Assembly (NCBI GenBank): GCA_963849365.1
Contig: CAWKHA010000003.1
Span: 372,001-436,000, forward strand
DNA from: CAVQCJ01 sp963849365
GTDB taxonomy: Bacteria; Actinomycetota; Actinomycetes; Prado026
Direction: 5' to 3'
Length of the DNA: 64,000 nt
Position numbers and translations under genes: made by a program. Positions 40,328 through 48,634 of this stretch are shown piece after piece (positions within the stretch are counted from its first letter, which is position 1; every line of letters starts with the position of its first letter). The notes below the pieces were generated by a model. That model did not search any database and was not told the DNA's origin. It was given only the letters and a program-made list of their open reading frames with translations.

Positions 40328-41439
40328 GGCAGCGGCCGTCCCTTCCACGTGAGCGAGCCGGCACGACGACGGCGGACCGAGTCGACCACGAGGAAGCTGA
40401 ACGTGGCGACGGACAGCGGGTGCGCGAACGCGTCCGGCCAGACCCGGCTGCCCACGCGGCGGCCGACGAGCACTCGGCCGGTCACGCCGGCTGCGTAGCC
40501 GAGAACGCCGACCGGCGAGCCCGCTGCCGCAGCGAGCGCGGGCAGCACGTACACGACGGACACGGCTCCGGCGACCGCGAGCCCGCCGGCCGGCGACCCG
40601 AACGCGGTCCACAGCGACTTGGCGTAGCCGGCCCGCAGCGCCGGCCATCCGTCGTACATGCGGCACCTCGCGACCCGCGTCCCGTCGGCCACGCCACCGC
40701 GCCCGCCCGACCTCTTGACGGCGCGCAGCAGCTCGATGTCGTCGAGCACCGCGGCGCGCACCGACGGCGCGCCGTGACCGCCGCAGCTGCGGTACGCGGC
40801 GGCATCGACGGCGAGCAGCTGACCGTTGGCCACGGCGGTGCTCGGGCGCGTGGAACGTTCGGCCGGTCGCAGTGCGAGCGTGGTCAGCCACGACCACTGC
40901 AGCAACGGCTGCACGAGCCGCTCGGAGGCGGTCACGGCGTCCTGCCGCGGGTACGGCGAGACGAGGTCCAGGCCGGTGTCCCGCAGCAGCTGCACGGTCG
41001 CCGCGAGCCCGGTCGGGGCCATCACGACGTCGGCGTCGACGAAGACGAGAGCGGTCCCCGACGCCGCGCGGGCGAGCCGGGCGCAGGCCCAGGGCTTGCC
41101 GAGCCAGCCCGGCGGCGGCTCGTCGTCCTCGACCGGGTCGAGCAGGCGGACCCGCTCGTCCCGCGCGGCGACTGTGCGCACGACGTCCGCAGTGCCGTCG
41201 CTGGAACCGTCGTCGAGCACCAGCACCTCGAGCTGCGGCACGCCGGTCGAGGCGAGCACCGCGAGCAGGCAGCGCCGGACGCTCTCGGCTTCGTCGCGCA
41301 CCGGCAGCAGGACCGAAACGCGTTCGGCCAGGATGCCCGGCGCGGGGTCCGGCACGCGCAGCCGGCGCAGGTTGTGCGCGGCGTGCACGGTGCCCGCGAC
41401 GGCGGCGGCGGAACCGGTGGCGACGAGCGTGCGGACCAC
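40324..41439 (-). CDS. Family 2 glycosyltransferase, CruG-like (carotenoid glycosyltransferase)
   Basis: About 371 residues. The GT-A core is VSVLLPVRDEAESVRRCLLAVL, VLVLDDGSSDGT and ALVFVDADVVM (the DxD region), followed by a Q-x-x-RW-like stretch WLTTLALRPAE and three or four C-terminal membrane helices. In cyanobacteria and some actinomycetes such CruG-type enzymes add sugars at the 2-hydroxyl of a carotenoid end. GTG 41439 is taken as the start; GTG 41475 would overlap the preceding gene more. The stop overlaps the desaturase start. Confidence 0.75.
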   Translation of the reverse strand: MVRTLVATGSAAAVAGTVHAAHNLRRLRVPDPAPGILAERVSVLLPVRDEAESVRRCLLAVLASTGVPQLEVLVLDDGSSDGTADVVRTVAARDERVRLLDPVEDDEPPPGWLGKPWACARLARAASGTALVFVDADVVMAPTGLAATVQLLRDTGLDLVSPYPRQDAVTASERLVQPLLQWSWLTTLALRPAERSTRPSTAVANGQLLAVDAAAYRSCGGHGAPSVRAAVLDDIELLRAVKRSGGRGGVADGTRVARCRMYDGWPALRAGYAKSLWTAFGSPAGGLAVAGAVSVVYVLPALAAAAGSPVGVLGYAAGVTGRVLVGRRVGSRVWPDAFAHPLSVATFSFLVVDSVRRRRAGSLTWKGRPLP

Positions 41440-41456
41440 CGCCCGGGGCGCCGCGG

Positions 41457-42254
41457 TCAGTCGCGACCGACCCACAACGCCCACGCGTAGGGCACGGCGA
41501 CGACGCCCATCGCGATCCCGCCGTACAGCGCCACCCACGGACGGTGGAAGAAGAAGGCGTTCGCGACCATCGAAGACAGGTAGGTCCAGAAGAACAGCAG
41601 CGCGGGCTGCCCGTCCGGCGCCACCCGGTACGGCAGCCGGTCCAGCAGCGCCATCATCACCACGGCGGCGACGAGCCAACCCAGGTAGTTGACGCCGGGC
41701 ACCAGCGGGACGTGCGGCAGCGGGTACGAGATGCCGGCGAAGCGCCAGTAGCCCTCAGCGGTCATCATCGGGTCCAGGAACAGGTCCCAGCCGGCGAGCG
41801 CGAGACCACCGGCCAGCGGTACGAGCAGCGCCGACCGGGTCAGCCGCCGGGCCAGCACCAGGCTGGGGTACGCGACCATCGCCCAGGCGAGCGGCACGAC
41901 CCACGGCACGCCGAAGACCGTGCGTGTCAGCGTCCCCGAGTAGGTGTAGTCCCCGAACGGCAGACCGGTGCGCAGCCCGACCGCCTCGACGAGCAGGCCG
42001 CCGCCGACGGTGAGCACGCAGAACCCCAGCGTCCACGCCGTCCCGCGCCACACCAGGGCGTGCGAGACGCTGGCGCAGAAGAACACGACGACGATCGCGA
42101 CAGTGAGGTCGCGGCGCGCCGTCCCGTGCACCAGCGGGTACGCGATCTGTAGACCGATCGTGAGCACGGCGAGCAGCCAGGGCAGTGCGAGCAGCAGCGG
42201 GCTGCGGCCCCGCCGCCGGTCGGTGTGCGGACCGGTGTAGACGCGCAGGCTCAT
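41457..42254 (-). CDS. Carotenoid 1,2-hydratase, CruF-like (DUF422 membrane protein)
   Basis: 265 residues with about seven membrane helices. FGDYTYSGTLTRTVFGVPWVVPLAWAMVAYPS and GWDLFLDPMMTAEGYWRF are typical of the carotenoid biosynthesis/CruF group. It adds water across the terminal double bond of a psi-end to give a 1-hydroxy group. It is encoded directly upstream of the CruG-like transferase, as in other carotenoid glycoside clusters. The start at 42254 (MSLRVYTGPH) has no strong ribosome site. Confidence 0.75.
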   Translation of the reverse strand: MSLRVYTGPHTDRRRGRSPLLLALPWLLAVLTIGLQIAYPLVHGTARRDLTVAIVVVFFCASVSHALVWRGTAWTLGFCVLTVGGGLLVEAVGLRTGLPFGDYTYSGTLTRTVFGVPWVVPLAWAMVAYPSLVLARRLTRSALLVPLAGGLALAGWDLFLDPMMTAEGYWRFAGISYPLPHVPLVPGVNYLGWLVAAVVMMALLDRLPYRVAPDGQPALLFFWTYLSSMVANAFFFHRPWVALYGGIAMGVVAVPYAWALWVGRD

Positions 42255-42326
42255 CGGGCCGGCACCGCGGTGGGTGGGTCGGCCCGCGAGGACGCGCGGC
42301 GGGGCTGGTCGGGCACGGGCGTCAGC

Positions 42327-43055
42327 CTAGGTGACGTCCCCGGGCCGGATCCCGCCGAGCGAGCCGTGCGCCTCGAGCACGGCCAGGCGGGCGAACAGCT
42401 CTTCGCTGTACCAGCCGACGCTCTTCGTCCGGCGCACCGCTTCGAGGTGTTCGGGCGACTCGTACGCGAAGGCGCGCAAGGCACCGGGCGAGTCCCACAG
42501 CGAGAAGGTTCCTTGCAGCCCCAACGGCGCCTCCCCGATGCCCAGGGCCAGCCGCAGACCCGGCGAGGCGGCCAGGCGCGTGCTCACCGGGGGGACCGCG
42601 CGCCAGAACGTGATCGTCCGGCTGGCGCGCAGCCTGGCCCGGGTGACGGCGGCCACCGGCCCGTCGTACGGCTGCGGGTGCGGGTCGCCGAACGGCGCGC
42701 GGCCGGACCACCGGCCCTTGCTGGCCAGGGGGCGCATCAGGACCCGGAGCCGTTCGCCGCCCTCCCCGGCGGCTGCCCGTGCGTCCCAGCCGCGGGCGAC
42801 CGGCGAGCGTTCGAACGCCTCGACCGCGCGCGGGTCCGACCAGCAGGCCAGCAGCGCCCAGTGGCGCGGGTCGGCGTCGCGGACCGTGAACGTGTGGGCG
42901 GCGCCGGTGCCCAGCAGCTTGTAGAACGTGAGGTCGGCCGACCTGCTCACCGCGCGCCGCTCGAACGCCATCGCCGCCAGGGCCGAGGGCACCTTCCCGG
43001 CCGGGACGCCCCACACGTGCAACGTCACCAGCTCGGGGACCAGGTCGACGGTCAC
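42327..43055 (-). CDS. Spheroidene monooxygenase-like protein (CrtA family)
   Basis: 242 residues in two similar halves with LHVWGVPAGKVPSALAAMAFERRAV, FYKLLGTGAAHTFTVRDADPRHWALLACW and FWRAVPP near the middle. This is the pattern of CrtA, a haem monooxygenase that oxidises C-2 of spheroidene-type carotenoids. Here it could oxygenate C-2 next to the hydroxyl made by the CruF-like enzyme and so prepare the sugar acceptor. GTG 43055 starts four bases after the YbaK stop. It leads into the carotenoid operon, with a 72-base gap to the hydratase gene. Confidence 0.75.
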   Translation of the reverse strand: MTVDLVPELVTLHVWGVPAGKVPSALAAMAFERRAVSRSADLTFYKLLGTGAAHTFTVRDADPRHWALLACWSDPRAVEAFERSPVARGWDARAAAGEGGERLRVLMRPLASKGRWSGRAPFGDPHPQPYDGPVAAVTRARLRASRTITFWRAVPPVSTRLAASPGLRLALGIGEAPLGLQGTFSLWDSPGALRAFAYESPEHLEAVRRTKSVGWYSEELFARLAVLEAHGSLGGIRPGDVT

Positions 43056-43059
43056 CGGT

Positions 43060-43533
43060 TCAGTCGACCTCGGCGGGAGTCCCGGCGGTGATCCGCAGCA
43101 GCTCGTCGTACGTCGTGGGGAACACCGTGTGCGGGTGGCCGGCTGCGGCCCACACCACGTCGTACCGGGCGAGCGCGACGTCGACGATCGTGCGGATCGG
43201 CCGGGGGTGTCCGACCGGCGCGACACCGCCGATGGCCATCCCGGTGTGCTTGCGCACGAAGTCCGCGTCGGCACGGCCGAGCCGCTGCACTCCGATGAGG
43301 TCGGCGACCCGGCCGGTGTCCACGCGGTGCGCGCCGGAGGTCATGACCAGCAGAGGGTGCCCGTCCGCGTCGAACACCAGGGAGTTCGCGATGGCGCCGA
43401 CGTCGCAGCCGAGCTGGGCGGCGGCGGTGGCGGCCGTGGGCGCGGCGTCGACCAGCGCGATCGGTTCGCCGGTGGCGCCGGTCGCCTGCAGGGCCAGCGC
43501 GACCCGGCGGACGGTGGGGTGGTCCAGCGACAT
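43060..43533 (-). CDS. YbaK/ProX-type aminoacyl-tRNA deacylase family protein
   Basis: 157 residues with the YbaK/EbsC pattern: IANSLVFDADGHPLLVMTSGAHRVD, the conserved Lys in FVRKHTGMAIGGVAPVGHPRP, and HPHTVFPTTYDELLRIT near the end. Such proteins hydrolyse mischarged Cys- or Ala-tRNA(Pro). TAGCCT lies six bases before ATG 43533, so it is leaderless. It is the first gene of the transcript that continues into the CrtA-like gene, although a functional link is not expected. Confidence 0.85.
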   Translation of the reverse strand: MSLDHPTVRRVALALQATGATGEPIALVDAAPTAATAAAQLGCDVGAIANSLVFDADGHPLLVMTSGAHRVDTGRVADLIGVQRLGRADADFVRKHTGMAIGGVAPVGHPRPIRTIVDVALARYDVVWAAAGHPHTVFPTTYDELLRITAGTPAEVD

Positions 43534-43539
43534 GGCGGG

Positions 43540-43545
43540 AGGCTA
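43540..43545 (-). promoter_or_regulatory. -10 box TAGCCT for the YbaK gene
   Basis: TAGCCT on the minus strand, six bases before ATG 43533. Confidence 0.45.
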
Positions 43546-43602
43546 GCGGCCCCGGTCCGGGACGGCGCCGAGGTCGGCGTCGACGCCGGTCCGGCCGGCC
43601 TC

Positions 43603-43633
43603 TTGACGGGTTGTCGGAGGGGGGCGGTACTGT
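43603..43633 (+). promoter_or_regulatory. Putative promoter of the DNA damage operon
   Basis: TTGACG at 43603-43608 and TACTGT at 43628-43633 with a 19-base spacer. The spacing is long, but both hexamers are close to consensus and a LexA box follows 10 bases downstream. Confidence 0.45.
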
Positions 43634-43643
43634 GACGGTCTGT

Positions 43644-43659
43644 TCGAACAGGTGTTCGA
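43644..43659 (+). promoter_or_regulatory. Perfect LexA (SOS) box
   Basis: TCGAACAGGTGTTCGA is an exact match to the actinobacterial LexA consensus TCGAAC-N4-GTTCGA. It sits just downstream of the proposed -10 and 228 bases before the DUF6504 gene, the first gene of a run with two error-prone polymerases. Bound LexA would block transcription until DNA damage. Confidence 0.85.
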
Positions 43660-43887
43660 ATGAACAGGTCCCGGTCGGGTCTCGCGGTCCGTCCGGGGTT
43701 CCGGAGCCCCGTTCGGGGCCGTGGACCTCGACCCCCACGGTCCCGGACGGAACCGTCGGCCCCGGGGCAGGCGTGGGGAAGCGCCGGTCCCGGGGGCCGG
43801 CCTCCGGTTGGTCGTCCGTCTTCCCCCCGGCGACCTGGTGCGTGGCGGCCGCCCGTACCTGGACCGAGCGGAGGAGCGTGGCCGACG
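43660..43887 (+). other. Long untranslated leader of the DNA damage operon
   Basis: About 230 bases between the LexA box and the first start codon. An ATG at 43660 opens a frame that runs into DUF6504, but its Arg/Pro/Gly-rich translation has no family character and lacks a ribosome site, so it is treated as leader. It contains GC-rich self-complementary stretches such as GGGGTTCCGGAGCCCC near 43700. Confidence 0.4.
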
Positions 43888-44199
43888 ATGTCCCGGCGGT
43901 ACGACGACCCGGTGCGCGACGTCGTTGACGTGCGGCGCGAGCGTGACGGCACCAGACCCAGCCAGTTCCTGTGGCGAGGGCGGCTCTACGTCGTGCGCGG
44001 GGTGCTCGCGCACTGGGTCGAGGTCGGCGCGTGGTGGCGGGCGAGGCTCCCCGACGGGCTCCCGGCCCGCGTCGACGAGCACGGCCGCGAGGTCTGGCGC
44101 GTCGAGGCCCATGCCGGCCGCACGAGCTCCGCCGGCGTCTACGACCTGGCCTACGACGAGGCCGCCGCTTCCTGGACGCTCGCCCGCGCCCATGACTGA
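43888..44199 (+). CDS. DUF6504 family protein
   Basis: 103 residues with FLWRGRLYVVRGVLAHWVEVGAWW and WRVEAHAG followed by YDLAYDEAAASWTLARAHD. This small basic family is commonly encoded next to the error-prone polymerase gene in actinomycetes. GGAGGAGCG precedes ATG 43888. It lies directly under the LexA box, so it should be DNA damage-inducible. The role is unknown; the fold looks like a small beta-barrel. Confidence 0.75.
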   Translation: MSRRYDDPVRDVVDVRRERDGTRPSQFLWRGRLYVVRGVLAHWVEVGAWWRARLPDGLPARVDEHGREVWRVEAHAGRTSSAGVYDLAYDEAAASWTLARAHD

Positions 44200-44209
44200 C
44201 GGAGGAACG

Positions 44210-44644
44210 ATGCCTGTCGAACACGTCCGGCGCTCCGCGGGTGCACCGGTTCCCGCGGCCTCGCACGAGCTGCTCGAGATCGCCCGTCACGGGCTGGCCG
44301 AGGCCGTCACGGCCCGCACCGCCGGCGAACGTTACGCGGCCGCGCACCTGGCGGCCCTGCGTGCCGCTGCGGCGGTGCTCGCCTGCCGGGTCCGTCCGGG
44401 CAGCGCCCGGCGTGGACCGCGCAGCGTGTGGGTGGTGCTGCCCGAGGTGGCCCCCGAGCTGGGGGAGTGGGCCGCCTTCTTCGCGGCCGGTGCCGGCAAG
44501 CGGGCCGCCGCCGAGGCCGGGCTGCCGAGCGCGGTGACGGTCCGCGAGGGTGACGACCTCCTGCGCGACGCAGCCTCGTTCGTCGGGCTCGTCGAGGCCA
44601 CGCTGGGCCTGCCGCACCAGTCCGCCTTCCCGCTCGTCGGCTGA
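44210..44644 (+). CDS. SAV_6107 family HEPN domain protein
   Basis: 144 residues, all helical. The N-terminal helix pair HELLEIARHGLAEAVTARTAGERYAAAHLAALRAAAAVLACR matches the SAV_6107 HEPN pattern often found next to dnaE2-like genes. HEPN proteins can be RNases or bind nucleic acids, but the RxxxxH motif is not evident. GGAGGA lies immediately before ATG 44210. It is 10 bases after DUF6504 and in the same predicted SOS transcript. Confidence 0.75.
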   Translation: MPVEHVRRSAGAPVPAASHELLEIARHGLAEAVTARTAGERYAAAHLAALRAAAAVLACRVRPGSARRGPRSVWVVLPEVAPELGEWAAFFAAGAGKRAAAEAGLPSAVTVREGDDLLRDAASFVGLVEATLGLPHQSAFPLVG

Positions 44645-44697
44645 TCCCGTCGCCGCCCCCGCATCCGCCGCCGTCCCGACCACTGGCCCAGCCGACC

Positions 44698-47600
44698 GTG
44701 CCCACCGACCCCTTCCCCCATCTCCACGTCGCCTCCGGGTACTCGCTGCGCTACGGCGCCAGCCACCCCGAAGCCCTGGTGGTGCGCGCTGCCGAGCACG
44801 GCCAGGACGTGCTCGCGCTCACCGACCGCGACGGTGTGTACGGCGCGGTGAAGTTCGTCAAGGCGTGCATCACCGCCGGCGTGCGGCCGGTCCTCGGCGT
44901 CGACCTCGCCGTCGCCCCGACCGGCGCGCTCGACAGGGTGGGACCGGTCCCGGTCGGCCCGGGGGCTGCGGGGGCAAGACCGCGTCGGACGCCCGCGCGC
45001 GGCGGCAGCTCGGTCGACCCGCGGCACGCCCGGGTGGTCGTCCTCGCCCGGGGGAAGTCCGGCTGGGCCGCGCTCAACCGGCTGGTCTCGGCGACCCATC
45101 TCGGCGGTGAGCGCGGCCGCCCGGTCACGACTGTCGCCCAGGTCGCCGAGCATGCGGCCGGTGGCCACCTGATGGTCCTGCTCGGCCCCGCCGGCGAGCT
45201 CGGCCGCGCTCTCGCCGTGCGTCGTCCCGACCTCGCCCGCCGGGCGCTGGACGCCTGGCGCGAGGTCGTCGACCCCGGTCAGCTCGTGGTCGAGCTCGTC
45301 TGCCACTACGGCACGGCCGAGGGCGACCCCGCCGCCCTGTCGAGGGCGCTCGCCGCCCGCATGCTCGGTTTCGCCCGCGACCACGCCATGACCGCCGTGC
45401 TCACCAACGCCGTCCGGTACGCAGACCGGGACCAGGCCGTCACGGCCGATGTCCTGGACGCCGCCCGCCGGCTGGTCGCGCTCGACCTGCGCCACGTCGA
45501 CCGGCCCAACGCCGAGGGGCACCTGAAGTCCGGCGTGCAGATGGCCGACGTGGCCGCCGAGGTGGCCCGCCTCGCCGGCGTCGGCACCGGCACCGGCACC
45601 GGGCGTACGGCCGGCGGTGCCCTCCTCGAGGCCACCCGGGCGCTCGCCCAGCGGTGCGTCCTCGACCCGTACGCCGACCTCGGCCTGGGCTCGGTGTTCC
45701 TTCCCGAGCTGGAGGTCGTCGACCCGGTGGCCGGGGCCGGTGCCCGCAGCAGCCGACCGGCCGACGACGCCGTCGCGGCCCAGGCGCTGCTGCGCCGCCG
45801 TTGCGAGGGCGCGCTCGGTGGCCGGTACGGATCGGCTCCCGGCGGGCACGTCCTGGACCGTCTCGACGAAGAGCTCGACGTCGTCGCCCGGCTCGGCTAC
45901 GCCACGTACTTCCTCACCGTCGCCGAGGTCGTCGACCTCATCCGCGCCATGCAGGTGCGGGTCGCCGCCCGCGGGTCGGGCGCGGGCAGCCTGGTCAACT
46001 ACCTGCTCGGCATCAGCGGGGTCGACCCGCTCGCGCACGGCCTGCTCATGGAGCGGTTCCTGTCCCCGCTGCGGCGGGCGCTGCCGGACATCGATGTCGA
46101 CGTCGAGTCGGCCCGCCGCACCGAGGTGTACGAGCGGATCCTCGAGCGCTTCGGCGGTGACCGCTGTGCGTGCGTGTCGATGATGGACACCTACCGGGTG
46201 CGGCACGCGGTCCGGGACGTCGGTGCGGCGCTGGGCCTGCCGCCCGGCGAGATCGACGCGCTGGCCAAGGCGTTCCCGCACATCCGTGCCCGGGACGCCC
46301 GGGCCGCGCTCGCCGACCTGCCCGAGCTGCGGGCCAGCCGCATCGGCTCGTCCGGGCTGGACCGCATGTTCGCCCTCGTGGAGCGGTTGGACGGCCTGCC
46401 GCGGCACGTCGCCCTGCACCCGTGCGGAGTGCTGCTGTCCGACCGCACCCTGCTCGACCGCACCGCCGTCGAGGCGAGCTGGCTCGGGTTCCCGATGAGC
46501 CAGTTCGACAAGGACGACGTCGAGGATCTCGGCCTGCTCAAGCTCGACGTCCTGGGCATCCGCATGCAGTCGTCGATGGCGCAGGCGGTGCTGGAGGTCC
46601 GGCGGGTCGACGGGGTGGGGGTCGACCTCGACGCCGTCCCGCTCGACGACGCTGCGACCTTCGAGCTGATCCGGTCGACGCACACGCTCGGTTGCTTCCA
46701 GATCGAGTCGCCGGGCCAGCGCGAGCTGGTGGGCAAGTTCGGCCCGGAGACCTTCGACGACCTGATCACCGACATCTCGCTGTTCCGGCCCGGCCCGGTC
46801 AAGTCCGACATGGTCACGCCGTTCCTGCGCGCCCGGCAGGGGTGGGAGCCGCCGCAGTACTTCCACCCCGACCTCGAGCCGGCGCTGGCCGAGACCTACG
46901 GCGTGGTGGTGTTCCACGAGCAGGTGCTGAAGATCCTGAGCGTCATGACCGGCTGCACGCTGGCCGAGGCCGACGAGGTGCGCCGCTCGCTCGGCTCGCC
47001 GGACACCCAGCCCGAGGTCCGCGAGTGGTTCTACCCGCGGGCGCTCGCACAGGGGTACCCGCTCGGCCTGGTCGAGAAGATCTGGTCGGTGCTGCGGGAG
47101 TTCGCCTCGTTCGGGTTCTGCAAGGCGCACGCCGCCGCGTTCGCGCTCCCGACGTACCACTCGGCCTGGCTCAAGGCGCACCACCCGGCCGCGTTCCTGG
47201 CCGGGGTGCTCACCCACGACCCCGGCATGTACCCCAAGCGGCTGATCCTCGACGACGCCCGCCAGCTCGGGATCAGCGTGCTGCCGCTGGACGTCAACGC
47301 CTCCGACGAGCAGTACCGGGTCGAGCGGGTCGGCCGCCACGACGAGCCGCCCCCCGGCATCCTCGGCAGCCCGCCACGTCCGGCGCCCGAGCCGGGCAGC
47401 GGTCTGCCCGACGGCCGCGCGTACGGCATCCGGCTCGCCCTGTCCGACGTCAAAGGCATGAGCTCGGCCGAGGTCGCCCGGGTCGTGGCCGGCCGGCCGT
47501 ACTCCACGCTGTCGGACTTCTGGCACCGGGCCCGGGTGTCGCGCCCGGTGGTGGAGCGGCTGGTGGTGGCCGGTGCGTTCGACTCGTTGTACGGCATCGG

Positions 47601-48591
47601 CTCACCGGTCCCGGTCCGGCGCCGTGGCCAGGTCACCCGGCGCGACCTGCTGCTGCAGGTGGCCGACCTGGACCGGTGGGATCGCCCGGCCCGGCGCGGG
47701 TCGCGGGCCGTCGTGGCGCAGGCCGCGGACTCCGCGGCGGACATGGCCGACGGTGCGGCGGTCGTCGCGGCGGCGGCCCGCCAGTCGCAGGCGCCGGCCG
47801 TCGTGCGGGCTCCCGACGTCCAGCTGGCCTTCGACCTCGGTCCCGAGGAGGGCCGGTCGCCGTCCGGCCTGCCCGAGATGACGGGGGCCGAGCGGGTCCG
47901 GGCCGAGCTCGACGTGCTGGGGCTGGACGCGAGCCGACACGTCGTCGACTTCTACGAGCCGGTCCTCGAGGTCCTCGGGGTGACCCGTTCGCGCGACCTG
48001 CTGCGCCGCCGCAGCCAGGCCGAGGTCATGGTCGCCGGGGTGAAGGTCGCCACCCAGACCCCGCCGATCCGGTCCGGGCGTCGAGTGGTGTTCCTGACCC
48101 TCGACGACGCCACCGGCCCGGTCGACGCCACCTTCTTCGAGGATGCCCAGGGCCCTTACGCCGCAACGGTCTTCCACTCGTGGCTGCTCGTGGTCCGCGG
48201 GCACCTGCGGCGGACGGGGCGGCGCGGCGTCAGCGTGCGGGCCACCGGCGCGTGGGAGCTGTCCGGCCTGTTCGCCGCCTGGGAGAGCGGGGGGCCGGAC
48301 GCCGTCTGGGCCGTGGTGAACGCACCGGTCCCCGAGCTCGACGCGGCGGGGCTGGAGCGGGCCGTCGAGGGCGCGGCCGGGTCCCGCTCCACCCGTCCCG
48401 TCATGGCGCCGGTCCCCGGCGACGGCGGCGGGACCCGGGCGGGCGGTATGGGCCAGCGGCGGGTCCTGGTGCACCCCAGCGGCTTCCGGATGTCCCCGTA
48501 CGCCGATGTCGGCACTCCGGGCGAGGACGTCAAGAAGGGCACCCCGCCACGCAAGCTGTGGCACTCCAGTCCCGGCAGCTCGGGGGCATGA
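44698..48591 (+). CDS. dnaE2: Error-prone DNA polymerase III alpha-type subunit (DnaE2-like)
   Basis: 1297 residues. The N-terminal PHP domain has HLHVASGYSLRYGASHPE and LALTDRDGVYGAVKF. The C-family catalytic core includes GSGAGSLVNYLLGI, LPDIDVDVESARR (active-site Asp residues), FGFCKAHAAAFA and GVVVFHEQVLKI; an OB-fold follows (VMVAGVKVATQTPPIRSGRRVVFLTLDDATG). It makes DNA past lesions as part of damage tolerance. The LexA box and the flanking DUF6504/HEPN genes support DnaE2 rather than replicative DnaE1. It is longer than usual (about 1080), with insertions near residues 75-105 and at the C-terminus. Confidence 0.9.
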   Translation: MPTDPFPHLHVASGYSLRYGASHPEALVVRAAEHGQDVLALTDRDGVYGAVKFVKACITAGVRPVLGVDLAVAPTGALDRVGPVPVGPGAAGARPRRTPARGGSSVDPRHARVVVLARGKSGWAALNRLVSATHLGGERGRPVTTVAQVAEHAAGGHLMVLLGPAGELGRALAVRRPDLARRALDAWREVVDPGQLVVELVCHYGTAEGDPAALSRALAARMLGFARDHAMTAVLTNAVRYADRDQAVTADVLDAARRLVALDLRHVDRPNAEGHLKSGVQMADVAAEVARLAGVGTGTGTGRTAGGALLEATRALAQRCVLDPYADLGLGSVFLPELEVVDPVAGAGARSSRPADDAVAAQALLRRRCEGALGGRYGSAPGGHVLDRLDEELDVVARLGYATYFLTVAEVVDLIRAMQVRVAARGSGAGSLVNYLLGISGVDPLAHGLLMERFLSPLRRALPDIDVDVESARRTEVYERILERFGGDRCACVSMMDTYRVRHAVRDVGAALGLPPGEIDALAKAFPHIRARDARAALADLPELRASRIGSSGLDRMFALVERLDGLPRHVALHPCGVLLSDRTLLDRTAVEASWLGFPMSQFDKDDVEDLGLLKLDVLGIRMQSSMAQAVLEVRRVDGVGVDLDAVPLDDAATFELIRSTHTLGCFQIESPGQRELVGKFGPETFDDLITDISLFRPGPVKSDMVTPFLRARQGWEPPQYFHPDLEPALAETYGVVVFHEQVLKILSVMTGCTLAEADEVRRSLGSPDTQPEVREWFYPRALAQGYPLGLVEKIWSVLREFASFGFCKAHAAAFALPTYHSAWLKAHHPAAFLAGVLTHDPGMYPKRLILDDARQLGISVLPLDVNASDEQYRVERVGRHDEPPPGILGSPPRPAPEPGSGLPDGRAYGIRLALSDVKGMSSAEVARVVAGRPYSTLSDFWHRARVSRPVVERLVVAGAFDSLYGIGSPVPVRRRGQVTRRDLLLQVADLDRWDRPARRGSRAVVAQAADSAADMADGAAVVAAAARQSQAPAVVRAPDVQLAFDLGPEEGRSPSGLPEMTGAERVRAELDVLGLDASRHVVDFYEPVLEVLGVTRSRDLLRRRSQAEVMVAGVKVATQTPPIRSGRRVVFLTLDDATGPVDATFFEDAQGPYAATVFHSWLLVVRGHLRRTGRRGVSVRATGAWELSGLFAAWESGGPDAVWAVVNAPVPELDAAGLERAVEGAAGSRSTRPVMAPVPGDGGGTRAGGMGQRRVLVHPSGFRMSPYADVGTPGEDVKKGTPPRKLWHSSPGSSGA

Positions 48592-48634
48592 TGACCGGCA
48601 TGGCGACCAGGGTCGGGTGCGCGGTGGTTCCACG

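Noticed and set aside
43660..44199. A longer start for the DUF6504 gene at ATG 43660
   Set aside because: The extra 76 residues are Arg/Pro/Gly-rich without family similarity, and the ATG directly abuts the LexA box; ATG 43888 has a good ribosome site.
44332..47526. A long minus-strand open frame opposite the DnaE2-like gene
   Set aside because: It mirrors the codon structure of the polymerase gene, which has all expected catalytic motifs on the plus strand.
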